Counted from the first letter of the stretch, positions 15,696 to 23,825 are shown. The stretch is DNA of 64,000 nt from Niastella soli (GCF_017742245.1 NZ_JAGHKO010000004.1:496001-560000); one strand, 5' to 3'. Made by a program: numbers and translations. The notes: generated from the letters alone by a model not told the origin.

Positions 15696-16334
15696 ATGGC
15701 CAACGTATTAATTTTGGGTGCCGGTGGACAAGTTCCGGCACATGTTATAGAAAGGCTGAAAACAAATAAAGCTATCAAGCTCACGTTATATTTGCGTAAC
15801 GCAAACCGCTTGGAAAAACTGCAATCGGCTAATATCAGAGTAGTTGAGGGTGATATACTTGACAGTAAAAAGCTCACTGATGCCATGCAGGGACAGGATA
15901 TAGTTTATGTAAATATTAATGGGCAGGAAGACCTACTAACGCAACAGATTCTGAATGCAATGCAAACGGTCGGTGTAAAGCGTCTAATCTTTATTGCAGC
16001 CATAGGTATTTACGATGAAGTGTCCGGAGACTTTGGCAAATGGAATGAAAAAATGATTGGACCCATTTTGCAAAGGTATAAACAAGCTGCCAATCAAATT
16101 GAGGCCTCAGGAATAGATTATACTATTTTGCGTCCTACATGGTATACCGATAAAGATGAAATAGATTATAAGTTTACTCAAAAAGGCACTCCTATTACCT
16201 GTACTGAAATTTCCAGGAAAAGTGTCGCCGATATGGTGGTGAATCTTATTGAAAAGCCTGAATTGTATATCGGCACCAGCCTTGGTCTGGAAAAGCCAGG
16301 AACAGAAGGAAACAAGCCTTCTTTTATGCAATAG
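15696..16334 (+). CDS. NAD(P)H-binding atypical SDR (NmrA/BVR-B-like)
   Basis: 212 residues. The N-terminus [20 protein letters not shown] has the GxGGxxxxH form of a Rossmann glycine loop, with [12 protein letters not shown] as the NADP ribose-phosphate contact and [12 protein letters not shown] as the second-strand acidic motif. The C-terminal half ([20 protein letters not shown]) is short, as in biliverdin-reductase-B-like flavin/NADPH reductases. It sits between an ADH and a cupin within the island and is probably expressed with them. The true substrate is unknown; reduction of quinone- or enal-type electrophiles is a guess. Confidence 0.85.
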   Translation: MANVLILGAGGQVPAHVIERLKTNKAIKLTLYLRNANRLEKLQSANIRVVEGDILDSKKLTDAMQGQDIVYVNINGQEDLLTQQILNAMQTVGVKRLIFIAAIGIYDEVSGDFGKWNEKMIGPILQRYKQAANQIEASGIDYTILRPTWYTDKDEIDYKFTQKGTPITCTEISRKSVADMVVNLIEKPELYIGTSLGLEKPGTEGNKPSFMQ

Positions 16335-16359
16335 CTTGATCAAAATAAAAAAGAAATGT

Positions 16360-16758
16360 ATGGAGATCATTAAGAATGGTTCAAAACCATCAGGCAAAGG
16401 GCCGGCAGACTGGTTCACCGGTGCCGTGCGTATAGATCCGTTGTTCGATGCCAATGAAGTAAGGCGTGGCGCTGCTGCTGTAGTAACTTTTGAACCAGGC
16501 GCAAGAACGGCATGGCATACGCATCCACTTGGGCAAACATTGATCATAACAGCAGGATGTGGCTGGATTCAAAAGGAAGGCGAACCAGTACATGAAGTAT
16601 TTCTCGGTGATGTGGTTTGGTTTGAACCCAATGAGAAACACTGGCATGGTGCCACTGTTACAAATGGCATGACACATATCGCCATACAGGAAAACCTAAA
16701 CGGAAAGGTAGTAGATTGGATGGAGCAAGTGACCGCAGATCAATACAATTTCAAATAA
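16360..16758 (+). CDS. Cytosolic cupin-domain protein
   Basis: 132 residues from ATG 16360; the longer in-frame start at 16249 overlaps the preceding gene. A single cupin has motif 1 [20 protein letters not shown] and motif 2 [20 protein letters not shown], with His ligands matching the exported cupin at 12844, but with no signal peptide. The end [12 protein letters not shown] parallels the other cupin's VTDEQY. I read these as paralogues sent to different compartments. It converges on the AraC gene at 16780. Confidence 0.9.
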   Translation: MEIIKNGSKPSGKGPADWFTGAVRIDPLFDANEVRRGAAAVVTFEPGARTAWHTHPLGQTLIITAGCGWIQKEGEPVHEVFLGDVVWFEPNEKHWHGATVTNGMTHIAIQENLNGKVVDWMEQVTADQYNFK

Positions 16759-16779
16759 CCGTATTGAACCGCCAAGCTT

Positions 16780-17694
16780 TCAATTAAATGATTGTCGGAA
16801 CTGCAACGGCGTTACATTCGTTTTATTCTTAAACAACTTGTTGAACGATTGAGGATATTCAAACCCTAATCTATAAGCTATTTCACCCACGGATAAATTA
16901 GTTGTTGTCAATAATTCTTTTGCCTTTTCTACCAATTGGCAATGGATATGTTGCTGTGTTGTTTGCCCTGTGAGGTTTTTCAGCATATCATTTAAATAAT
17001 GAGGCGAAACAAAAAGTTTTTCAGCAAAAAATTGAACCGTTGGCAGAACTGTCGCATTAGACCTGCCATCCTTTAAGTAGGCAATCAACAACTCTTCAAA
17101 CTTTGCAATCAAATCATTGGATGCTTTCTTTCTGGTAATGAACTGGCGGCTGTAGAAACGATTGCAGTAGTTTAACAAAAGGTCAATATGGGAAACAACG
17201 AGGTCCTGTGTAAAGCCATCTATAATAGCTTCAATTTCCGATTGCAAATTTTGCATTATTCCAGAAACAATCATTTCTTCTTTTTCCGAAACGTGTAGGG
17301 CTTCGTTTGTGGCATAAGAGAAAAATCCGTAATCATTGATCTTTTTTGCAAGCTGATAGCCGTGAAGAAAATCAGGATGAAAGGCAAGCATCCAGCCTTG
17401 TAATTTGGTGGGAGTAAAGCCTTCTATGGTTATTCGTTGTTTAGGTGCATAAAAGGTTATTGTGCCGTTGTCAAAATCATAGTATTGCTGCCCGTATCGG
17501 ATTTTTCCATCAAAGTTTTTCTTCAAAAAAACAGTATAAAAGTTATGAATAATTGTTTCTACGGGTACGCTTTCCTTAGTATTGACGTCATCCAATTTCA
17601 CTACACTCACCAACGGATGCACGGGCTTTCTCAGGTTAAGTGAGGCATGTAGGTCTGAAACAGAGTTAAAAATATGATGTTTGTCGTTTTGCAT
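16780..17694 (-). CDS. AraC-family transcriptional regulator
   Basis: 304 residues. The N-terminal sensor holds a cupin-like core (YYDFDNGTITFYAPKQRITI, GWMLAFHPDFLHGYQLAKKI), and a linker LLLNYCNRFYSRQFITRKKA is shared almost word for word with the AraC at 19863. Two HTH motifs lie in the last 100 residues (LPTVQFFAEKLFVSPHYLND; LSVGEIAYRLGFEYPQSFNK). It lies directly downstream of the aldo/keto reductase on the same strand and probably activates it or the divergent SDR. A -7 box (TAACTTTG on the reverse strand, 17712-17705) ends 10 bp before its ATG. Confidence 0.92.
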   Translation of the reverse strand: MQNDKHHIFNSVSDLHASLNLRKPVHPLVSVVKLDDVNTKESVPVETIIHNFYTVFLKKNFDGKIRYGQQYYDFDNGTITFYAPKQRITIEGFTPTKLQGWMLAFHPDFLHGYQLAKKINDYGFFSYATNEALHVSEKEEMIVSGIMQNLQSEIEAIIDGFTQDLVVSHIDLLLNYCNRFYSRQFITRKKASNDLIAKFEELLIAYLKDGRSNATVLPTVQFFAEKLFVSPHYLNDMLKNLTGQTTQQHIHCQLVEKAKELLTTTNLSVGEIAYRLGFEYPQSFNKLFKNKTNVTPLQFRQSFN

Positions 17695-17704
17695 ACATAA
17701 AAAT

Positions 17705-17738
17705 CAAAGTTAGTGGGTAAGAAGATATCTTACCCACT
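17705..17738 (-). promoter_or_regulatory. Inverted repeat plus -7 box before AraC
   Basis: AGTGGGTAAGA (17712-17722) and TCTTACCCACT (17728-17738) form a perfect 11-bp inverted repeat with a 5-nt loop, just after the aldo/keto reductase stop. Reverse-strand TAACTTTG (17712-17705) abuts it. The stem may end the AKR transcript or be an operator for the AraC gene. Confidence 0.5.
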
Positions 17739-17742
17739 TCGG

Positions 17743-18747
17743 TTATAAGTTAACATCTTTCATATCGGCGTATCTATCACCAGTTTGTGTTCCCAAAGGA
17801 ATAATGGCTTCCAGGCGGGATACATCCTCTATACTAAGTTCAATTGTTGCAGCAGATATGTTCTGTTCCAGGTACTTTACCCTTTTTGTCCCTGGAATTG
17901 GAACATGGCCTTTTGCTATCACCCAGGCTATAGCCAACTTTGAGATAGCCACCTGCTTTTCCTGTGCCATTTTTTTTACTTCATTCAACAGTTCAATATT
18001 CTTGTAGAACTGCTCGCCCTGAAACCGAGGTAAATACCTTCTAAAATCGTCGGCAGGAATATCTTCCGGATGTTGAATTTCGCCCGATATAAAGCCTCTC
18101 CCTAATGGTGAATAGGCAACAAAACCAATGCCCAATTCTTTCAACGTTTGCAAAACACCTAATTCTTCCACCTGCCTTTCAAACAGCGAGTATTCCGTTT
18201 GCACCGCAGTGAGCGGATGAACTTTGTGGGCCCTTCTTATAGTTTCAGACCCAACTTCGGAAAGACCGATATACCGTACCTTGCCTTCTTTTACCAGTTC
18301 TGACATAGCTTCCACAGTCTCTTCAACGGGCGTATCCCTGTCGAGACGGTGCAGATAATAAAGATCGATATAATCAGTGTTCAGATTTCTTAATGAACGC
18401 TCTGCCGCCTTCTTAACGTAATTTTTGCTGCCATTGGTCCTGCCGGCACCATTACCATTATCGTCCATCTCAAAGCCAAATTTTGTGGCTATAATGTATT
18501 GATTTCTTTTTCCATCTATGGCTTGGGAAATTAGCTGCTCATTTTTAAATGGACCATAAAGATCTGCAGTGTCCAAAAAATTACCGCCTAACTCAAAGGA
18601 GCGGTGAATGGTAGCAATAGCTTCTTTTTCGTTTGATTCTCCGTAAACCTTCATTCCCATCATTCCTGTCATACCCATACATCCCAGCCCTATGCTTGGC
18701 ACAGTAAGTCCCTGACTGCCTAATTTTACTTGTTTTAAGTTGCTCAT
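17743..18747 (-). CDS. Aldo/keto reductase
   Basis: 334 residues, a full-length (beta/alpha)8 AKR of the YakC/AKR13-like group. Catalytic tetrad visible: Asp in FLDTADLYGP, Tyr in the same motif, Lys in IATKFGFEMD and His in YLHRLDRDTPVEE. C-terminal NADPH-binding segment: IPIPGTKRVKYLEQNISAA-like (HVPIPGTKRVKYLEQN). It reduces carbonyls in the cytosol. A direct repeat that looks like an AraC site lies just upstream, and an AraC gene is immediately downstream on the same strand. It is divergent from the SDR at 18930. Confidence 0.93.
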   Translation of the reverse strand: MSNLKQVKLGSQGLTVPSIGLGCMGMTGMMGMKVYGESNEKEAIATIHRSFELGGNFLDTADLYGPFKNEQLISQAIDGKRNQYIIATKFGFEMDDNGNGAGRTNGSKNYVKKAAERSLRNLNTDYIDLYYLHRLDRDTPVEETVEAMSELVKEGKVRYIGLSEVGSETIRRAHKVHPLTAVQTEYSLFERQVEELGVLQTLKELGIGFVAYSPLGRGFISGEIQHPEDIPADDFRRYLPRFQGEQFYKNIELLNEVKKMAQEKQVAISKLAIAWVIAKGHVPIPGTKRVKYLEQNISAATIELSIEDVSRLEAIIPLGTQTGDRYADMKDVNL

Positions 18748-18763
18748 ATCATTTTATTTATGA

Positions 18764-18820
18764 CAAAGATGTACCTATTGGGGCATGGAAATGTATCCAA
18801 AACATACAGATTTGTATCCA
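18764..18820 (-). promoter_or_regulatory. AKR promoter region with AraC-type direct repeats
   Basis: TGTATCCA occurs at 18792-18799 and 18813-18820, exactly 21 bp apart (two helical turns), as AraC dimers prefer. On the reverse strand CATCTTTG (18771-18764) is one base off the -7 consensus, and the nearer repeat falls where the -33 box should be. This suggests class-II activation of the AKR gene by one of the island's AraC proteins. Confidence 0.5.
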
Positions 18821-18929
18821 TGAAGGATGTATTACCGCACCACCCGCAATAAGTATACAAGAAACCGGCATTTGTTTAAATATTACAATCCTTTTTATCT
18901 GACATTTATGCAGTTAAACAAGTACAATT

Positions 18930-19748
18930 ATGAATAAAGTAATCCTTATTACAGGTGCCAGTTCAGGAATTGGAAAAGCAGGTGCACTTAAGCTAATACA
19001 GGAAGGCTATACTGTGTACGCAGGTGCGAGGCGGATGGATAGAATGCAAGACTTAAAAGATGCGGGTGGCTTTCCTGTCAGACTGGATGTAACAAGCTCA
19101 GAAGATATTAAAAGTGTAGTTGACAATATCATAGCGAAAGAGGGCAGAATAGATGTTTTATGGAATAATGCTGGTTTCGGCTGTTATGGCGCAATAGACG
19201 ATGTACCATTAGATGATGCCAGGCGGGTTTTTGAGGTAAATCTTTTTAGTATGGCAGCCTTAATTCAAATGGTCGTACCCCACATGCGAAAGGTAAAATC
19301 AGGTACCATAATAAACACCTCTTCTATGGGCGGCAAAGTCTATGTTCCTCTCGGTGGTTGGTATCATGGAAGTAAGCATGCAATAGAAGGATTTAGCGAC
19401 TGTTTACGTCTGGAGCTGAAGCAGTTTAATATTAAAGTTGTCATTCTTGAACCGGGAGCAATAGGAACAGAATTTAACACGGTAGTTGAAGAGGGACTGA
19501 AAAAGTATAGTGATAAATCCGCCTATACCGGTCTTTATAAAAAGATTGTAGGTAACATTCGAAGGGGCACAACCGAAGGTGGCGCATCACATCCATCTGT
19601 TATTGCAGATACAGTTAGTAAGATACTGAAAACTAAAAAACCAAAAACCCGATATGCGGCGGGCAAAATGGCAAAGCCATCAATATGGCTTCGCACATAC
19701 CTTGGAGATCGAATCTTTGACAAAGTTATATCCAGTCAAATGAAATAA
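18930..19748 (+). CDS. Classical SDR oxidoreductase
   Basis: 272 residues. Cofactor motif TGASSGIGKAGALKL, NADP-type Arg pair in YAGARRMDRMQ, NNAG motif (WNNAGFGCYG), catalytic Ser in NTSSMGGKVY, and YxxxK replaced into WYHGSKHA (Tyr and Lys present). The C-terminal tail (PKTRYAAGKMAKPSIWLRTY) matches the group that includes retinol-dehydrogenase-like bacterial SDRs. Cytosolic carbonyl reduction is likely. It is divergent from the AKR and resembles the partial SDR at 63723. Confidence 0.92.
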   Translation: MNKVILITGASSGIGKAGALKLIQEGYTVYAGARRMDRMQDLKDAGGFPVRLDVTSSEDIKSVVDNIIAKEGRIDVLWNNAGFGCYGAIDDVPLDDARRVFEVNLFSMAALIQMVVPHMRKVKSGTIINTSSMGGKVYVPLGGWYHGSKHAIEGFSDCLRLELKQFNIKVVILEPGAIGTEFNTVVEEGLKKYSDKSAYTGLYKKIVGNIRRGTTEGGASHPSVIADTVSKILKTKKPKTRYAAGKMAKPSIWLRTYLGDRIFDKVISSQMK

Positions 19749-19862
19749 TCAAAGTCAGGTTACCAGGATCATATTTTATTAATTGATTTTGGCTAAATTA
19801 CTATCCGCAACAATTGGTATCTTGGATGGTTGTACTTTGAATAGTTTGTTTAATCTTTTAAC

Positions 19863-20768
19863 ATGAGCATTATCCATATAGAAAGTATATCAGAAGTAAA
19901 TGACCTGCTCGGTCAGCCAAAAGTCAAACATCCCCTGATCGGAGTAGCTAACTTTACAAAATTCGAACAGGAGTTTGAACCGGGGATTAAGTTTACACTC
20001 GGTTTTTACATCTTAATGTATAAAAACTGGTGTCCAAATAAAATAAAATATCGTCAGCATATTCACGACTTTCAGGAAGGTACTCTTCTATGTATTGCTC
20101 CACATCAGGTTATTACTGTAGATGAAGCTTTTAAAAGCCCTAAGGACACCCAGGGTTGGGCAATATTTTTTCATCCCGATTTAATCCACGGGACACAACT
20201 TGGCAGAAACATTAATAACTATTCTTACTTTAGTTATTATTCCGGAGAAGCTTTATATTTATCTGATAAAGAAAAACAGATATTAGGTGAATGCAAACTA
20301 AATATCGAGGATGAACTTTGTGAAAATATCGATAAGCATAGCCGCACCTTGTTGATCACCGCACTCGAATTGATGTTAAATTACTGCTCCCGATTTTACG
20401 ATCGTCAGTTTATCACCAGGCATGCTATCAACAATGATGTCATAAATGAAGTGGAACAGTTGTTACAAAACTACTTCCGGTCGCAAGATTTAATTCGGCA
20501 AGGGCTACCAACAGTTAAATACCTTTCGGAAAAAGTAAACTTATCACCTGGCTACCTAAGCGATCTTTTGAAAAAAGAAACTGGCATGAATGCACAAGAC
20601 CGCATTCATTATTATCTGGTTGAAGAAGCGAAAAACCTGCTTCTTAGTTCAAATCAATCTGTGAGTGAGTTAGCATATTCTTTAGGTTTTGAATACCCCC
20701 AATATTTCTCAAGATTATTTAAAAGCAAAACGGGGTTGACACCGCTTGAGTTTAGGAACAATAATTAA
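19863..20768 (+). CDS. AraC-family transcriptional regulator
   Basis: 301 residues. Sensor half: HDFQEGTLLCIAPHQVITVD and GWAIFFHPDLIHGTQLGRNI; linker LMLNYCSRFYDRQFITRHAI; two HTHs: LPTVKYLSEKVNLSPGYLSD and QSVSELAYSLGFEYPQYFSR, ending KSKTGLTPLEFRNN. It is clearly paralogous to the AraC at 16780, and the decayed fragment at 9539 has the same C-terminal signature. It is followed after 19 bp by an NAD(P)-binding protein gene, likely co-transcribed. Confidence 0.92.
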   Translation: MSIIHIESISEVNDLLGQPKVKHPLIGVANFTKFEQEFEPGIKFTLGFYILMYKNWCPNKIKYRQHIHDFQEGTLLCIAPHQVITVDEAFKSPKDTQGWAIFFHPDLIHGTQLGRNINNYSYFSYYSGEALYLSDKEKQILGECKLNIEDELCENIDKHSRTLLITALELMLNYCSRFYDRQFITRHAINNDVINEVEQLLQNYFRSQDLIRQGLPTVKYLSEKVNLSPGYLSDLLKKETGMNAQDRIHYYLVEEAKNLLLSSNQSVSELAYSLGFEYPQYFSRLFKSKTGLTPLEFRNNN

Positions 20769-20787
20769 CCTGCAACAGCAATAAAAA

Positions 20788-21462
20788 ATGAAGGTACTTA
20801 TAACAGGAAGCACAGGAATGGTGGGCAAATTAGTTTTACAGAAATGCCTTTTATCTGATGAAATAACCGAAATAAGAAGTCTGGTTCGAAAGCCAACAGG
20901 ACTAAAGCATGATAAATTAGCTGAAATAATTATAGAAAACTTTGAAGATTACTCACAACACGAAAATTTATTTAAAAATATTTCTGTAGCTTTTTTCTGT
21001 TTGGGTGTTTACACAGGACAAGTGGGTGACGAACTATTCAAAAAAATCACTGTAAATTATGCAGTAGAATTTGGGCGAACCTTGGAAAACCACAGTCCGC
21101 AAGCGACCATGTGTCTGCTAAGCGGTGCGGGGGCAGACACGACGGAAAAAAGCAAAACATCTTTTGCACGTTATAAAGGAATGGCTGAGAATAGAATCTC
21201 AAATTTGAATCTTAGATTTTATAGTTTCAGGCCGGCATACATATATCCGGTTGAACCAAGAAAAGAACCGAATGTAGGATATAGAATAATTAAGGTTTTA
21301 TACCCATTACTTAAATTGTTTGGAGAGAAATACAGTATTAAATCAACTGAATTAGCAAATGCCATGTTCAATGTTGGCCTTTATGGTGCTGACAAGCAAA
21401 TTTTGGAAAATCAGGACATATTGAAATACATATCTTCAGAAACGTATCTAAATAAGGCGTAA
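20788..21462 (+). CDS. NAD(P)-binding atypical SDR (HTATIP2/YwnB-like)
   Basis: 224 residues. MKVLITGSTGMVGKLVLQKC has the TGxTGxxG motif of extended or atypical SDRs, followed by RSLVRKPTGL for NADP. The middle CLLSGAGADTTEKSKTSFAR and YKGMAENRI supply Ser, Arg and a YKxxxE in place of the usual YxxxK, as in the CC3/TIP30-like group, which often have weak or no catalysis. The C-terminus is short. It follows the AraC gene by 19 bp. Function unassigned. Confidence 0.82.
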   Translation: MKVLITGSTGMVGKLVLQKCLLSDEITEIRSLVRKPTGLKHDKLAEIIIENFEDYSQHENLFKNISVAFFCLGVYTGQVGDELFKKITVNYAVEFGRTLENHSPQATMCLLSGAGADTTEKSKTSFARYKGMAENRISNLNLRFYSFRPAYIYPVEPRKEPNVGYRIIKVLYPLLKLFGEKYSIKSTELANAMFNVGLYGADKQILENQDILKYISSETYLNKA

Positions 21463-21541
21463 AACCACTAACAATTATTCCCGGGCTTGATCGACCTTTG
21501 TTTTTTAACATAGGCTGTTACAAGGTATAATACTTTAATGA

Positions 21542-22283
21542 ATGGAAAATAAAACATTAGATGGAAAGGTAGCTTTAGTTACCGGTGGCTCCAAAGGTCT
21601 GGGACAAGAAATCTCCTTTGTATTGGCCTCGGCAGGGGCTACAGTAATTGTCAATTACAACAAAAGTCAATCGGATGCAGAACGGATAACCGCCAGAATA
21701 AAAGCCTCGGGTGGCAAGGCCGTAGCTATAAAGGCTGATGTTTCCAGGGAAGCTGACATATCCAGCCTCTATAGTGAAATTAAGGAGCAGGTAGGGTCAG
21801 TAGACATACTTGTAAACAATGCAGGTATCAACCCCTCCAAACCACTTCTGGAGTTGACCCTCGAAGACTTCCAAAAATCCATCAATGTAAATCTTACAGC
21901 TGCGTTCCTGACTACACAAGCGGCATTACCAGCTATGATAGAAAAAAATTATGGACGTATCATTAATATATCGTCTGTTGCCGCACAATTAGGAGGCGTA
22001 ATAGGCCCAGCTTACGCAGCTTCAAAGGCAGGGATGCTGGGGCTGACACATTCTTATGCGGCGCTGCTTGCGAAGTATGGTGGCATCACTTCCAATGCTA
22101 TAGCCCCTGCTCTCATTGAAACTGAAATGATAAAAAAACAATCCCAATATAAAACCAACGCTCATTCCACTTGGACGTTTTGGGCAGCCAGCAGAAGTTG
22201 CCAGCGTTGTGCTTATGTTGGCAACAAATGGTTACCTCAATGGACAAACTATCAATGTAAATGGTGGCTGGTACATGAGTTGA
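21542..22283 (+). pseudogene. FabG-like SDR with a single-base frameshift
   Basis: The first 200 codons are a complete classical SDR core: TGGSKGLGQEISF, NNAGINPSKPL, NISSVAAQLGG, and YAASKAGMLG with Tyr and Lys. At 22132-22138 a run of seven A breaks the frame. With one A fewer the sequence continues as MIKNNPNIKPTLIPLGRFGQ and ends in TINVNGGWYMS at the TGA of 22281-22283, the normal FabG-like end (about 247 residues). As sequenced, translation runs on in the wrong frame to 22429 with an unrelated tail. This could be real decay, a homopolymer sequencing error, or transcriptional slippage at A7. It is the last gene of the island. Confidence 0.85.
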
Positions 22284-22431
22284 TCTTGAATTTAAACGCC
22301 TGTAGCTTGTCGACTAAACAACCATTGGCGAACCTTCTCTTAACGAAAAAGTTGAAAGGGGAAACTGTTTATTTTCTGTTATACTTTATATTTGCTCCGA
22401 CAGGCAAAAGCGGAAATAAGCACGCCTAACT

Positions 22432-22447
22432 GGCACACTTTTGTGCC
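22432..22447. repeat. GGCACA/TGTGCC inverted repeat near attR
   Basis: GGCACA (22432-22437) and TGTGCC (22442-22447) mirror the pair at 7870-7887 near attL. The 22284-22513 stretch has no other feature I can support. It may be an integrase or accessory-factor site at the right end of the island. Confidence 0.45.
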
Positions 22448-22513
22448 TGATTAGATTTGCCTGGCAAAAATTTGACAAGCAGAGGCTTTAATATATTGAA
22501 GACCAGGACTTAA

Positions 22514-22532
22514 CGAATCCAGTCCTGGGCAC
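22514..22532 (+). other. attR core (partial tRNA-Leu duplicate)
   Basis: CGAATCCAGTCCTGGGCAC is identical to bases 7720-7738 of tRNA-Leu, in the same orientation, with no other tRNA sequence around it. It marks the right end of the island. Confidence 0.85.
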
Positions 22533-22540
22533 TTACTTAG

Positions 22541-22580
22541 AATGCCTCTTGATTTTATCAAGAGGCATTTTTGTTTTTAG
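22541..22580 (+). terminator. Strong terminator just outside attR (ancestral tRNA-Leu terminator)
   Basis: AATGCCTCTTGAT (22541-22553) and ATCAAGAGGCATT (22557-22569) form a perfect 13-bp stem with a TTT loop, followed by TTTGTTTTTAG. It starts 9 bp after attR and has no gene upstream of its own. The simplest reading is that it followed tRNA-Leu before the island inserted. Confidence 0.88.
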
Positions 22581-22705
22581 GGTAGCTAAGAAATTAGGAC
22601 CTGGCAAAATAAAAACGCTGCGTAAATATTTTTACGAAATGAACTTCAGCAATATTCAATAAATAGCTAAAGCCGCCTTTCCCTACCTTAGCTCAAACCC
22701 ACACC

Positions 22706-23362
22706 ATGCCAACGCCATTAGCTCAAAAACTAAAGATAAAAGAAGGCTACACCTTACTCACCATCAACGCCCCTGCCGATTTCAAAAAGGAACTCGGTCC
22801 CCTACCCGATGCTGTTTCCATTTCATCCACAGCAAAAGACTTTCAGCAAATTCACTGGTTCATCCTCAATAAAGCCCAGCTCGATAAGGAGCTGCCCAAA
22901 GTTATGCCCCTGGTAAAAGATGAGGTGCTTTGCTGGTGTTACTACCCCAAAGGCACGTCTGCCCTGCAAACTGACCTTACACGCGATAAAGGATGGGACA
23001 ATCTGCTCAAACACGAACAATTTCATTGGATCAGTCTGATCTCCTTTAACGATACCTGGTCGGTCTTTGCCTTTCGGCTGAAAACGGAAGCCGACAAAAA
23101 GAAGGAAGCAAAACCCCAGGAACGGCCCATTCTCGATTATATCGATCCACAGAAGAAGACCGTCCGCCTGCCCGATGACCTGAAGGCAGTACTGTCGAAA
23201 AACAAAAAGGCCATTTCTTTCTTTGAGTCCCTTTCGTTCACCAACAAAAAGGAGTATGTGGAATGGGTAGTTACCGCCAAACACCCGGAGACCCGCAAGG
23301 AACGCATTTCGGGTACCATGGAAAGATTACTGCAGGGCTGGAAGAACCCAAGGAATACGTAG
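22706..23362 (+). CDS. YdeI/OmdA-family protein
   Basis: 218 residues. The N-terminal 125 residues (MPTPLAQKLKIKEGYTLLTI, DEVLCWCYYPKGTSALQTDL) form an unassigned alpha/beta region. The C-terminal 70 residues match the OmdA domain (DYIDPQKKTVRLPDDLKAVL, SLSFTNKKEYVEWVVTAKHP, MERLLQGWKNP), known from YdeI-like proteins linked in some bacteria to resistance against host peptides. No signal peptide, so likely cytosolic. It is the first chromosomal gene after the island and meets the deaminase gene end to end. Confidence 0.85.
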   Translation: MPTPLAQKLKIKEGYTLLTINAPADFKKELGPLPDAVSISSTAKDFQQIHWFILNKAQLDKELPKVMPLVKDEVLCWCYYPKGTSALQTDLTRDKGWDNLLKHEQFHWISLISFNDTWSVFAFRLKTEADKKKEAKPQERPILDYIDPQKKTVRLPDDLKAVLSKNKKAISFFESLSFTNKKEYVEWVVTAKHPETRKERISGTMERLLQGWKNPRNT

Positions 23363-23760
23363 TTATAAAACGGTAATCATTGGTGGCTGGCCCCATGTAT
23401 GCAGATCTGAGGTTGTAAGGATATTAAAAGGAGGCCTGGTGCCCCCCAGCTCCCCGGAATGTTTTGCGAAGACCACTTCTTTAATTTTATAATGCCTGAT
23501 GGCATAGGAACAAAGTATACAGGGTTCTACATTACTATACAAAACCGAGCCTGACACATCCTCTCCCTTTTGTACCGCATCAAGTAAGGCCACTACTTCG
23601 GCATGCCGGGTAATGTCTTTCAACTGCCTGCTTTTTTCATAACCCTCACCTATATTTGTCCATCTTTTACCAATACGCTGCCTACCGGGCTTTCCCCTTC
23701 TGCAGCCGCCCTTTCGGCAAGCACCATACACCTGTCCAGATAATGCTGATGTTCACTCAT
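23363..23760 (-). pseudogene. Nucleoside deaminase (CDA fold), frameshifted
   Basis: Reverse strand from ATG 23760 reads MSEHQHYLDRCMVLAERAAA then EGESPVGSVLVKDGQI and hits a stop. In the next frame it resumes as GEGYEKSRQLKDITRHAEVV. Restoring one base near 23650-23656 (ATATA to ATAATA) gives a continuous protein of about 132 residues. It has the zinc motifs HAE (RHAEVVAL) and PCxxC (EPCILCSYAI) of the guanine/cytosine/tRNA-adenosine deaminase fold. Either a decayed gene or an assembly indel. The second frame alone is open from 23731 but lacks the native start. Confidence 0.8.
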
Positions 23761-23772
23761 GGCTCAAAATTA

Positions 23773-23805
23773 AAAAAGCCTCCCGACAAACCGGAAGGCT
23801 TTTAT
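23773..23805 (-). terminator. Terminator of the Gfo/Idh gene
   Basis: AAAAGCCT...AGGCTTTT stem (about 23774-23803) with a CCG/CGG inner pairing. On the reverse strand it is followed by TTTTTTA. It lies 21 bp downstream of the Gfo/Idh stop. Confidence 0.75.
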
Positions 23806-23825
23806 TATCCTATAGTACATTCTTA

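Larger units (their letters stand above)
7739..22532 (+). mobile_element. 14.8-kb integrative genomic island in tRNA-Leu
   Basis: The element is bounded by the 19-bp tRNA repeats at 7720-7738 and 22514-22532 (14,794 bp apart). A tyrosine integrase gene is the first gene inside attL and reads into the element. Both ends carry GGCACA...TGTGCC inverted motifs and the left end has TGACACAC repeats. Just outside attR is a strong terminator that probably once followed the tRNA gene. Cargo: TetR and AraC regulators, two cupins, two zinc ADHs, AKR, SDR and NmrA-type enzymes and an acetyltransferase. No conjugation, replication or excisionase gene is seen, so it is either mobilised in trans or a defective island. 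Confidence 0.85.

Noticed and set aside
12844-16758. Biosynthetic gene cluster for a natural product
   Set aside because: ADHs, cupins and SDRs are present, but there is no core synthase, carrier protein, terpene or RiPP enzyme.
7739-22532. Prophage or conjugative transposon
   Set aside because: Only the integrase and attachment repeats support mobility; no capsid, terminase, relaxase, T4SS or replication gene is visible.
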